A stretch of DNA of 64,000 nt, from NCBI GenBank assembly GCA_030673895.1, contig JAUTCR010000033.1, positions 1 to 64,000 on the forward strand, given 5' to 3'. Shown here piece after piece: positions 16,728 through 24,099 of the stretch (positions are counted from its first letter, which is position 1; every line of letters starts with the position of its first letter). The notes beneath the pieces were generated by a model, which was not told the origin of the DNA, made no database searches, and worked only from the letters and a program-made list of their open reading frames with translations. The DNA comes from Verrucomicrobiota bacterium JB023 (GTDB lineage Bacteria; Verrucomicrobiota; Verrucomicrobiia; Verrucomicrobiales; Akkermansiaceae). The translations under genes were made by a program, and so were the position numbers.

Positions 16728-17521
16728 AGTTTCACCTGTCTGTCTAGGTATCCTTCCGACCGCATTTTCTCAAAGTAGTCAAGTGGATCAGGTGTCTTCT
16801 TGATTGCTTCCTTAAAGGGACAGCCTCCAAGCACAAGCAGTCTGACCCCATGCAAGAGTTCCTCGTAGCCCTGAAACATTGCATTAGCAAAAAGATCCCG
16901 AAGGCGAACATGAGCAGCGAGAGGATCCATCCAGTCATGGCCTGCGATGAACGATTTCAATAGGTAGGTAGCCGTTCTGAGCTGCTCTTCTGTGAATCGA
17001 ATGTTTGCCCCGTTGATCTTGTTCCATTGAGGGATTGCGCCTGTGCAAACCTCGAAAGCTTCAATGAGCGCGCCCTCATAGGTTCTGATCTCTTGGTCAA
17101 CGTCGGCGTTCAGAAGTCGCTTAGCCTCTTCCCGATCCACGAGTTCATAGCGCTTCCTAAGAGATTCAAGCTTCTCTGGATTAGCCTTCTCCCAACGCGA
17201 ACAAGCGGCCTGTGAAAGGGTGGATTGCACCAGAACTGAGTATCCGAGGAGAGCGTTAGTCTTGAAGAAGTCTTCAATTTTGGAGCGCTTGCAGCAAGTC
17301 GGAGGGCAATCCACAAGATCATTGTGTTGGCGGAATCGGGTCGCAAGATCAACGGCTAGCCCGATGTAGAGGATCTCACGAGTCGACGGATCCCAGAAGC
17401 AATATACTCCCGATGATGACCACCCGTAGTTGTCTTTCGCTGATGCGACTTCCTCCAGTGCGTCCGCTAGGAATTCTGCTTTCCCCGCGGAGTAAGTATC
17501 GACAATAACAGTTGCGAGCAT
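16724..17521 (-). CDS. GIY-YIG nuclease-domain protein, third gene of the island cassette
   Basis: The product (265 aa from ATG 17521) carries a GIY-YIG endonuclease domain: SSGVYCFW (GVY at 38-40), ILYIGLAVDLATRFRQHN (YIG 52-54, catalytic Arg62), then YEGALIEAF (candidate metal-binding Glu149) and PQWNKING (Asn167). The C-terminal 90 residues match nothing I know. A TTG start at 17548 would overlap the preceding gene by 8 bp and add 9 residues; either way the genes are coupled. Its stop overlaps the start of the hsdM remnant. The reading frame is fully intact, unlike the restriction genes around it. Confidence 0.8.
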   Translation of the reverse strand: MLATVIVDTYSAGKAEFLADALEEVASAKDNYGWSSSGVYCFWDPSTREILYIGLAVDLATRFRQHNDLVDCPPTCCKRSKIEDFFKTNALLGYSVLVQSTLSQAACSRWEKANPEKLESLRKRYELVDREEAKRLLNADVDQEIRTYEGALIEAFEVCTGAIPQWNKINGANIRFTEEQLRTATYLLKSFIAGHDWMDPLAAHVRLRDLFANAMFQGYEELLHGVRLLVLGGCPFKEAIKKTPDPLDYFEKMRSEGYLDRQVKL

Positions 17522-17540
17522 CTTGCGTAGATTGAAACGA

Positions 17541-18635
17541 TCAGGCAATTGGCTGTAAAGGGATTAGCAACTGGTCTGTAAGCTTACCAAACTCAGGTGG
17601 GAGCTTCGCTGCTTTTACGAGGTAACTGGCAATCAGGAGGGAAAAACGCGCTGCCTGAGGATGCTCTGAACAGAGAGTCTTTGCGAACGCCTGGTCTGCG
17701 TCGTCCACAAAAAAGGACAGGCCTACTTCCTTCAGAATGGAAGGACTATATTGAACCTCTACTGGTGCATCCAGCAGTTGACGGAAGAGTTTCAGGAAAG
17801 CCTCCCACTCTGGGAGGGAAAGGTTCGTCGCGCCGCCTTCTGGGCTTTTGGCCAGTATGCGTTGGTAAAGTTCGTTTCGGTGCTCATAGGCTTCACGCCC
17901 GCCGTAGAGGAGCACCAAGAGAGCATCAGAAAGATCCTCCTGCACATCTGGATGAAAGTGCGCCTTAAAAACCTGGCTGATAATCAGCGCAAGAGATCTT
18001 CCAAAGAGGGCTGCAAAGTCGAAAAACAACGCGACGTGAGCCTTCTTATCAGGATCGAACTCCGGGTGCAATTTTCGTATTTCCGCAAGAGTTTTCCTGC
18101 ACGAATCTGCGGCTGATTCAGCCAACCAATACTCGGATCGAAGAAACGCCAAACCAAGCTGAAGTTTCTCAAATTTTCCGACTGCTGCGAAGTAGTTCTC
18201 CCATATGTCGATCGAGGCGATGTGCCCCAGGGGTCTATCGTAGTCTGGCGACGTTGAACGGGCGTAAAGCTCGAAATCGTCTTCTGTAAGCAACGTCACC
18301 CCTAGTTCATCCGCGAATAGACGATGATCGAGTTCAATCTTCTTCTTCTTGAGGATGCAAAATCCGTGTGCCCCATTGATCTTCTTAAGAAGGCCGGAAA
18401 GCCACATCGCTCGGTTTACCGCTGACTCTTTAGCCTTGGTCTTGCAGTCGAATACCAGAGACCGATATCCTGTAAGAAGATCAGGGATTTCCGCTAGGAC
18501 GTCGAGATCTGTCACAAGAGGGGCATTGGCGTCTACCGCTCGTACGGGCTCAATATCGACTTCCAGTTGCGGCAGCCATCGATTCGCGACCGCGAGTCGA
18601 AGAGCTTTAGATTTTTGATCACGATCTTTCATCAT
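17541..18635 (-). CDS. PD-(D/E)XK-like protein, second gene of the island cassette
   Basis: The 364-aa protein has a probable restriction-endonuclease-fold N-terminus: LPQLEVDIEPV (acidic helix end, Glu25), VTDLDVLAEI (Asp45) and, after 16 residues, LVFDCKTK (Asp63-Cys-Lys65), the (D/E)xK pattern. The remaining 270 residues are mostly helical with LFFDFAALFGRSLALIISQ and resemble no family I recognise. ATG 18635 lies 4 bp after the stop of the 432-aa gene. The nuclease call rests on motif spacing alone. Confidence 0.65.
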   Translation of the reverse strand: MMKDRDQKSKALRLAVANRWLPQLEVDIEPVRAVDANAPLVTDLDVLAEIPDLLTGYRSLVFDCKTKAKESAVNRAMWLSGLLKKINGAHGFCILKKKKIELDHRLFADELGVTLLTEDDFELYARSTSPDYDRPLGHIASIDIWENYFAAVGKFEKLQLGLAFLRSEYWLAESAADSCRKTLAEIRKLHPEFDPDKKAHVALFFDFAALFGRSLALIISQVFKAHFHPDVQEDLSDALLVLLYGGREAYEHRNELYQRILAKSPEGGATNLSLPEWEAFLKLFRQLLDAPVEVQYSPSILKEVGLSFFVDDADQAFAKTLCSEHPQAARFSLLIASYLVKAAKLPPEFGKLTDQLLIPLQPIA

Positions 18636-18639
18636 AGCC

Positions 18640-19938
18640 TTATTTCAGAAAAAGGTTTTCCATCTCTAGCTGCTGATCTTGGGAGAGCTCAACTTTCTCT
18701 CGCTTCACGAGTTCGCCAGAAGCCACTAAGGATTCGATGAAGCTATGGGGCTTCTGAAGTGCTTTTCGAGCTTCATCGTCGACTTCCGCTCCCGAAGAGG
18801 CGCCCGATATGACTAGCTTGTAAGCCATATCCAGAGCCTCTCGATTCTCGGGAGTGTCAATGATTCTTAGTTCACTTCTTCCGTATCCAACAGGAATTAG
18901 CTGGGCAACTCGCATGTGAACGAGTTGCTTGTATTGCTGGCTGGCTTCGCTTGTTGATTTCCCGAGCTTGAGATTGTTTCGGAGTTTGTTGATTAGCGCA
19001 GAGGGATAACGAATCGCATATTTTTGTGGTAAGAATTGCCCTTGCCGGACTGCGGCAACGATGGCCATGGCCTTCTCGTATATGTCCCTTTTGGTGGGTG
19101 AAAGAGCTGCTCCTGCTGGGGTTGGAGTAAACAGGAAGAAGTTCTCTCCGGCATGATCTGTGGAAATACTTGGAGGCTTCACTGCACCATCCTGCGCGAG
19201 ACGCTTTAAAAGCTGGATCTCGCTTGGTGATAGCTTGATGCCCCCTACTTCTTGGTTTTTCTCGATTATAGAAAGAGGGACACCCTGCATCGCTTGGATC
19301 GCTTTCATGAGGTGCTGAATCTCACCCGATCCCTTTCCAGCAACCATATCCGCAAAGATTTCTGCGTTCTCCGAGAAATAGGTTGGGCTCAACGCAATGT
19401 CGCGCCCTCGGGCGCGGTGAACACGAAGATATGATCCTTCTTTGCCAAGGGTAAGCGCCCGCTCAAACAGTTTATGCTCGGCTCCTATTTTTGTCTCTAG
19501 GGCATCGACTTTCTCCGGTGATTTTGACAACCGACAAAGCATGTCTAGTGCGAGCTGTTCAGACTCATTGAAACCTGTCTCAGCCGCGAAAATACCGAGA
19601 GTCGAATACATCGCCTCATAATAAGGAACGTCCGGCACAACGGCCTTTATCGTTCTACCTTCGCTCTGAATCTTCACGAATTCCACTTCCGCGAGAATCT
19701 CGACGATTGACTTAACAGCAGGCCCCGGAATGCCCAGATAGTGACTCGCGACCATCCGAAGGGTTGCAAAATTGACAGTGGGCAAACCCCTGATGTGAAG
19801 GGCAAGGCGGACAGCCATGCCAACGTCTCGCAGGTTGTCAAAATCAGGAACTTCTTTGAATCCCAACCCCGTTTGGATCTCGTGGCATCTTGCAGAAAGC
19901 TCTTCGGGTGGTCGGGTAGTGTATTTAAATTCAGACAT
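18640..19938 (-). CDS. Unknown 432-aa protein, first gene of the island cassette
   Basis: I do not recognise this protein. It is soluble and mostly helical. Segments such as GLPTVNFATLRMVASHYLGIPGPAVKSIVEILAEVEFV (about 51-88) and LSPSEIQLLKRLAQDG look like winged-helix units, each followed by a short beta wing, so DNA binding is plausible. There is no ATPase or nuclease motif. It begins 5 bp after the decayed hsdR piece and ends 4 bp before the PD-(D/E)XK gene, making a tight three-gene unit with it and the GIY-YIG gene. It could be the targeting or sensor subunit. Confidence 0.6.
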   Translation of the reverse strand: MSEFKYTTRPPEELSARCHEIQTGLGFKEVPDFDNLRDVGMAVRLALHIRGLPTVNFATLRMVASHYLGIPGPAVKSIVEILAEVEFVKIQSEGRTIKAVVPDVPYYEAMYSTLGIFAAETGFNESEQLALDMLCRLSKSPEKVDALETKIGAEHKLFERALTLGKEGSYLRVHRARGRDIALSPTYFSENAEIFADMVAGKGSGEIQHLMKAIQAMQGVPLSIIEKNQEVGGIKLSPSEIQLLKRLAQDGAVKPPSISTDHAGENFFLFTPTPAGAALSPTKRDIYEKAMAIVAAVRQGQFLPQKYAIRYPSALINKLRNNLKLGKSTSEASQQYKQLVHMRVAQLIPVGYGRSELRIIDTPENREALDMAYKLVISGASSGAEVDDEARKALQKPHSFIESLVASGELVKREKVELSQDQQLEMENLFLK

Positions 19939-19943
19939 CGGTT

Positions 19944-20252
19944 TTATTCAATGAGCGTTCCTGCGAATGCCGAAGCAAGGGTAGATTGGCGGAGGCGGCT
20001 GGCGCGGGTGATCTTGCGGTCGAGTCCGGCTTCGAGGTGATCGATGGAGGTGGTGTGGGCTTTGACGACATCGATGCGCTTGCCCTCGACGAAGAGGGCG
20101 TAGTCGGCGGGACCCCCGAGCGATTGCTGCTCTCGGACGGCGACATCCGGTGAGGCGGAAAGATTGAGCTCGTTTTTGTTCTGAACGCTCCGGCGCGCCG
20201 ATGCATGTTGGGCGTCGATGTTGATGCGGGCGAATTCTTCGAGTTTGGACAA
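19944..20252 (-). pseudogene. Fragment of type I restriction endonuclease gene (hsdR N-terminus)
   Basis: The 102-codon piece matches the HsdR N-terminal nuclease start: EFARINIDAQ, VQNKNELNLSASPDVAVRE, GGPADYALFVEGKRIDVV. Where HsdR has the catalytic E-A-K triad end, this reads K-A-H, so the nuclease residues are lost. The helicase part is missing, and the last 20 codons are unrelated. It runs up to 5 bp before the 432-aa gene, so it marks the other edge of the cassette. Confidence 0.75.
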
Positions 20253-20318
20253 GGAAAAGGGGAATCGTTGTTGCGAATTTAGTTAGAGATTGTTTCGGTA
20301 GAAGTGAAGGCAATATTC

Positions 20319-20328
20319 TCGCGAGAGA
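20319..20328. other. Palindrome TCTCGCGAGA between hsdR fragment and rep
   Basis: A perfect 10-bp palindrome sits in the 170-bp gap after rep. A nick site for the HUH Rep could lie in this gap, but nothing beyond the palindrome supports it. Confidence 0.25.
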
Positions 20329-20421
20329 ACATTCGGCTTAGTGACCACCGCGAATTCCTGCGGAGTCTGCCTAAGAGGAGGGCGGATTGCTCACTCTTGA
20401 AAGAATGTGTTCCAAATGCTT

Positions 20422-21558
20422 TCAACGAATCGAAAGGGGCAAGATCAAACTTTCTATGGGGCGAGGGTGAACTGGTGAATGGGGGAAGACGATTTCAATA
20501 TTTGCGAGCAGCTGCTTTGGAAGCTCGATGTTCAAGAAGATATCTCCCTGTTTGGGGAGCTTTGGTCGTGCCCAAGAGAGTTTCTTAGCTCGAGCAACCT
20601 TTTTCATGAGGGACACGCCAAGCTTGGCCTTTTCGGGGGTCGGTGCACCGTGGCCTTGGCAGAGGTTTTCCCATGTCCAACTCGGCTCCGATTCTCCAAA
20701 GATTTTCCTCATGACCTTTTTGCGATGGGCAATCTCGGCCTTTCGTTGGCGGAGCTTACGGGCGATGCGATGAAGCTTCACGGCTTCTTGCTGAGGAAGT
20801 TCGGTCACGAGATGCTTGCCATACGGAATGGACTTGCGATTGACATGGCCCCACCAACGGCCCGGATGAAAGGCGGGGTCGCTTTCGTCCGCTTTGCCGA
20901 GATACTTGGCGAAGTAAGCGGCGAAGTGTTTGCGAGGCCTCTGCCAGTTCTTCGAGTGCATATGCCAGCGCAAGTGCTTTGAATCGCGGTTCCCGATGAG
21001 CTTGTTCCATTCGAGCATTAGCCACATGCGGAAATCGGTTTCCTCGTTTTCTCCGATGCCATCGAGGTAGATTAGAAGGTGAGCGTGAAGAGCCCCCCGT
21101 TTCTGAGGTTCCTCTTTCCAATGGGCTCCAATGTGGGACCAACGCTTGCACCATCGACGCTTGAGGGTTTTGAAGGCTTCTTTGAATGCCTCAGGGCCGG
21201 GGTCGTCACCGGGGAGGGTGAGAGCACAGGTCACGGCTGGAGTCTCATAGCGGACTTTAGCAATGTCCTGCAGGAGTCTACGCCGGGACTTTGGTGAGAA
21301 GGTGGTAATCGTTCCTCGGGTTGGGGCGCCTTGGCCTGCCGGTGGAAGAGGTCGTCCCGGGGCGGGGTCAATGATTTTGACGGCATGAGCTCCCTCCCAA
21401 AGATGGACAATGCCTGTTTTCTCTGGGGTGGAGTTATGGCCTAAAGACAAGCAGGCCATCCGCCGCGATGCGGAAGCGCTACCGCGCTCTTCCGCACTCG
21501 CGGCGGGTGGGGCTGATTCTCCCGGGAGGGGTGACGGCTTGCATGCCTGCCTACTCAT
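20422..21558 (-). CDS. rep: Rolling-circle replication initiator (HUH endonuclease)
   Basis: The 378-aa Rep nicks and religates one DNA strand to start rolling-circle replication. Motif order fits the plasmid/phage Rep class: VTCALTLPG (motif 1 strand), QKRGALHAHLLIYL with the metal-binding His158-Ala-His160, and HFAAYFAKYLGK with Tyr215 and Tyr219 (Y..KY..K). A basic C-terminal half (RKLRQRKAEIAHRKK) follows. A strong Shine-Dalgarno (AAGGAGG) lies 6 bp before the ATG at 21558, within the stranded integrase tail. In the integrated state there is only about 160 bp of tail and attR upstream, so expression should depend on excision. Confidence 0.85.
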   Translation of the reverse strand: MSRQACKPSPLPGESAPPAASAEERGSASASRRMACLSLGHNSTPEKTGIVHLWEGAHAVKIIDPAPGRPLPPAGQGAPTRGTITTFSPKSRRRLLQDIAKVRYETPAVTCALTLPGDDPGPEAFKEAFKTLKRRWCKRWSHIGAHWKEEPQKRGALHAHLLIYLDGIGENEETDFRMWLMLEWNKLIGNRDSKHLRWHMHSKNWQRPRKHFAAYFAKYLGKADESDPAFHPGRWWGHVNRKSIPYGKHLVTELPQQEAVKLHRIARKLRQRKAEIAHRKKVMRKIFGESEPSWTWENLCQGHGAPTPEKAKLGVSLMKKVARAKKLSWARPKLPKQGDIFLNIELPKQLLANIEIVFPHSPVHPRPIESLILPLSIR

Positions 21559-21721
21559 CGTTGCCTCCTTCCTTGCTCGCAGAGTAGGCAGAGCGGATGA
21601 TCGCCATCACGGCAGCGCGAAGAGGAGGAGCCAGCCCAGGCCAACTTCGGGCGATTTCCTCCAGCTCAGGTGACCCTATGTGTGACCCTTGCTCTGCAAG
21701 TGGCTGAGCATCTATGGGGGA
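21551..21721 (-). other. Stranded C-terminal coding tail of the integrase
   Basis: Reading the integrase frame through the att core and on leftwards from attR gives an open frame of 56 codons (SPIDAQPLAEQGSHIGSPEL, then EEIARSWPGLAPPLRAAVMA and IIRSAYSASKEGGNDE), ending in TAG at 21553-21551. The ARSWPGLAPPLRAAV pattern looks like the C-terminal helix often found after planctomycete/verrucomicrobial integrases. It has no start of its own. The TAG overlaps the rep start as ATGAGTAG. Confidence 0.75.
21670..21689. repeat. Right-end copy of the GTGACCCT tandem repeat
   Basis: GTGACCCTATGTGTGACCCT differs by one base from 14198-14217 and lies 32 bp inside attR, matching a P-arm site on the circular form. 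Confidence 0.45.
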
Positions 21722-21752
21722 GTCGTAGGTTCGAATCCTACTGCCGGAGCCA
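21722..21752 (+). repeat. attR core (31 bp)
   Basis: A perfect copy of the tRNA-Asn 3' end (T-arm, acceptor 3' strand, CCA) with no upstream tRNA sequence. It marks the right end of the island. Confidence 0.93.
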
Positions 21753-21757
21753 AAATG

Positions 21758-21796
21758 AAGGGCGTGAATCGATGAGATTCACGCCCTTCGCTTTTA
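21758..21796 (+). terminator. Original tRNA-Asn terminator, displaced by the island
   Basis: A perfect 13-bp stem (AAGGGCGTGAATC / GATTCACGCCCTT) with loop GATGA is followed by CGCTTTT. It lies 5 bp after the tRNA 3' end in the ancestral, island-free arrangement. Confidence 0.75.
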
Positions 21797-21980
21797 GCGG
21801 TAGGACGGGCGCAGCTAGACCTTCACCCTCCGCCACCCGAACCGGTAGGGAGGCCTCGCCGAGGTGATTCTCAGCTAGGTTGAATGAATAGGGTTCTCGA
21901 AAAAGAAAGAGAGAAACCTATCTGCTAAAATCAGCCATTCCTATCCCATCCGTAGCCCACTTGACAGGAAGGTATATAGT

Positions 21981-22058
21981 GTGACAGTTCCGTCACCTAG
22001 GCGGGGCGACCCGAGGAAGAAGCGAGAGGCTTCCGATTCCCGGTGGGGCAGAAAGCCC
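21981..22058 (+). promoter_or_regulatory. Hairpin-rich leader of the 242-aa membrane protein gene
   Basis: An inverted repeat GTGAC-N6-GTCAC (21981-21996) is followed by three small stem-loops in a row: CGGG-GCGA-CCCG (22002-22013, a GNRA tetraloop), GAAGC-GAGAG-GCTTC (22019-22033) and GGGC-AGAAA-GCCC (22046-22058). They end 22 bp before the ATG at 22081. It fits no riboswitch consensus I know. The rest of 21797-21980 shows nothing recognisable. Confidence 0.35.
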
Positions 22059-22080
22059 AAGTTCCAAAGGATTAGATGTC

Positions 22081-22809
22081 ATGAATGGTAAGGAGCGAAT
22101 GAGTTTGCAGTCTGTTTTGTTGATTTTGCTTGGATGGAATCTTTTGCTCGCTGCGTCCGCTTTCGTCTTCGAGAGCGTTGAAGGCTTCAGTTTCTTGGGA
22201 TTCGGGGAGGGTAGTTTGGTCACCTTCTATTCCGGATTTCAGCTTCTGCTTCTTTCGTGGATCGCCTTCAAGGTCCTGCAATCGCGTCGGTCGGAAGAAA
22301 AGGCGCTCTGGAAGAGTCCCGCTTTTGTTTGGGTGCTCATTACCTCTGGATTTCTCTTTCTGGCAGCTGACGAATTGCTGGCCTTGCACGAGATGGCTGA
22401 TGGCCTGATTCACGATTCCCTGGGCTTGACGGAGACAGGGCTGACCGACCGCATTGACGATGCGATCATCGGTCTGTTCGGCCTTATCGGGCTGGGGGTG
22501 CTGGTTCTTTACCGGAGCGAATTCACGTCCTTTGGAGGAGCCTATCGCTTTTTCGGCCTCGGCTTCGCGTTTCTTTTCATCATGGTTGGCTTCGACGTAT
22601 TGACGAATCGTAACGATCTCTTGCCGAAGATTGTGGGCGAGGCGCGTTCGGAGAGTCTGTTTCTCACGCTTTCCCACGTTGAGGAGGTCTTCAAATTGTA
22701 TTCCGAGGCGTTCTTTATCCTGGCGTTTACGGTGATTTTCCGTGGTTCGGTGGCCATGGACAGGGATGAGGAGAAGGTTCCCGGCCACGGAGAAGTTGCT
22801 TTGACCTAG
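22081..22809 (+). CDS. Polytopic membrane protein of unknown function
   Basis: The 242-aa protein has five to six predicted TM helices (about 8-30, 46-66, 80-98, 125-143, 155-175, 205-225). Polar motifs fall at membrane edges: ADELLALHEMADGLIHD after helix 3, TDRIDDAI before helix 4 and HVEEVFKLYSEAFF before helix 6. Such conserved Asp/Glu/His sets suggest metal or proton chemistry, but I cannot name the family. The leader DNA is rich in hairpins. It stands alone downstream of the island. Confidence 0.65.
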   Translation: MNGKERMSLQSVLLILLGWNLLLAASAFVFESVEGFSFLGFGEGSLVTFYSGFQLLLLSWIAFKVLQSRRSEEKALWKSPAFVWVLITSGFLFLAADELLALHEMADGLIHDSLGLTETGLTDRIDDAIIGLFGLIGLGVLVLYRSEFTSFGGAYRFFGLGFAFLFIMVGFDVLTNRNDLLPKIVGEARSESLFLTLSHVEEVFKLYSEAFFILAFTVIFRGSVAMDRDEEKVPGHGEVALT

Positions 22810-22973
22810 TGCCGCGGCTTGGCTGGATGCACCGGCGGGATTGCGAGAGCTTCTCGCGAGTCGAAGCAGACTGCTCAAGGTGGTGAAATTGAACAGGTTT
22901 TCTCTTTTTGTTCCGAAGCGAGTTTCTTTTTGGCGTTTTCGGGGAGTTCGCTGTATGAGCTTGTCTCAACTTC

Positions 22974-24020
22974 ATGAAACTCCGCGTCTTCTCATCTGTG
23001 GTTCGCTGTCTTGCTTCCTGCTCTCTCGCCCTCGTCTCGTGGGCTGGAGGAGCAAGTCCTCATCCCGTGTCTGAATCCGGTCCTTGGCTGACATATGAAG
23101 GGGGCGAAGGACCCGGAGCAGGTAAGCACGTGGTCCTCCTCGCTGCGGAGCAGGAGTATCGGGCGGAGCAGGCTTTGCCGATGTTGGCGAAGATCCTTTC
23201 CGAGCGTCATGGTTTCCATTGCACCGTTCTTTTTCTCATAAATGAAGAAGGCTTGGTCGACCCGACTTTGCCGTCTCCTTTCAAGGAAGAAGGGCGAAAG
23301 AGTCTTGTCCCCGGTCTGGAGCACTTGGAGAAGGCGGATGGATTCATCTGGATGTCCCGCTTTCTCCAGCTCAAGGAGGAAGACTTGGACCATCTCTACA
23401 CTTATTTCGATTCTGGTAAGCCAATTGTCGCCCTGCGGACGGCGAATCATGGCCTTTGGAGGGATACCCGGCCTTATCAGGTCAAAGGAAACGAGGTGAC
23501 CCTCGATGAACTCTTGGGAGGAAAATTCCGCGGTCACCATGGGGGGTGGAAGCAGGAAGCGACTTCGGGGCTCATCATCCCCGAGAACCGGGAACATCCG
23601 ATTCTGCGCGGAGTAGAGGACGTCTGGGGCACGACCGACGTCTATCGCTGCCATGTCGATGGCAAGGTGCCGGAAGATTGCACCCCGCTATTGTTAGGAC
23701 AGCCGATGAAATCGCTGGAACGTGATGCTCCCCCGAATACGGAGAAAGAGGCCCTTCCGATTGCTTGGACCAAGACGTGGGTCGGCAATGAGGGTCACCC
23801 GAGTCGCATTTTCCACTTCACGATGGGTTCGGCGAAGGACTTCCAAAACGAAGGGGTGAGACGAATCACAATCAATGGCCTCTTCTGGGGACTTGGTCTC
23901 GAGGACGAGATCAAGGCGGACAACGATATCTCCATTGTGGGCGACTACGAGCCCTTGGAAGATGGCTTCAAATACGAGGAGTTCGGCGTCTATCCCCGCC
24001 CGGTGGAAGACTATCGCTGA
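22974..24020 (+). CDS. ThuA-like domain protein, secreted
   Basis: After a signal peptide (MKLRVFSSVVRCLASCSLAL...) the 348-aa protein shows a ThuA-like, type 1 glutamine-amidotransferase fold: KHVVLLAAEQEYRAEQALPMLAKIL, ADGFIWMSRFLQL, GKPIVALRTANHGL, LGGKFRGHHGGW, HPILRGV and RIFHFTMGSAKDFQNEGVRRITINGLFWGLG. Many such proteins in PVC bacteria are exported and linked to sugar metabolism; the activity is not established. Monocistronic. Confidence 0.85.
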   Translation: MKLRVFSSVVRCLASCSLALVSWAGGASPHPVSESGPWLTYEGGEGPGAGKHVVLLAAEQEYRAEQALPMLAKILSERHGFHCTVLFLINEEGLVDPTLPSPFKEEGRKSLVPGLEHLEKADGFIWMSRFLQLKEEDLDHLYTYFDSGKPIVALRTANHGLWRDTRPYQVKGNEVTLDELLGGKFRGHHGGWKQEATSGLIIPENREHPILRGVEDVWGTTDVYRCHVDGKVPEDCTPLLLGQPMKSLERDAPPNTEKEALPIAWTKTWVGNEGHPSRIFHFTMGSAKDFQNEGVRRITINGLFWGLGLEDEIKADNDISIVGDYEPLEDGFKYEEFGVYPRPVEDYR

Positions 24021-24099
24021 GGTCGAGCGGGACGCGGGGGAAAGGCTCTCGCCGGTTAGGCTGAGCCTTCGTCACTGGTGCTAGGGAGGGAGAGGCCAA

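Larger units (their letters stand above)
14028..21752. mobile_element. tRNA-Asn-integrated rolling-circle element with nuclease cassette
   Basis: About 7.7 kb lies between perfect 31-bp direct repeats. The left copy completes a tRNA-Asn; the right copy is only its 3' end. All genes point the same way (minus): HTH regulator, excisionase-like protein, tyrosine integrase, HUH Rep, a decayed hsdR piece, a three-gene nuclease cassette and a decayed hsdM piece. There are no phage structural genes, relaxase or conjugation genes, so it looks like an integrative plasmid or satellite. The cassette region looks more AT-rich than the flanks. The excised circle would have one operon running HTH-xis-int-rep across attP. 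Confidence 0.9.

Noticed and set aside
21722-21752. Possible second tRNA
   Set aside because: Only the 31-bp 3' end is present; there is no D-arm or anticodon, so it is the right attachment site.
21976-21998. CRP/FNR-type operator (TGTGA...TCACC)
   Set aside because: The half-sites are 8 bp apart rather than 6, and no CRP-like regulator is in the window.
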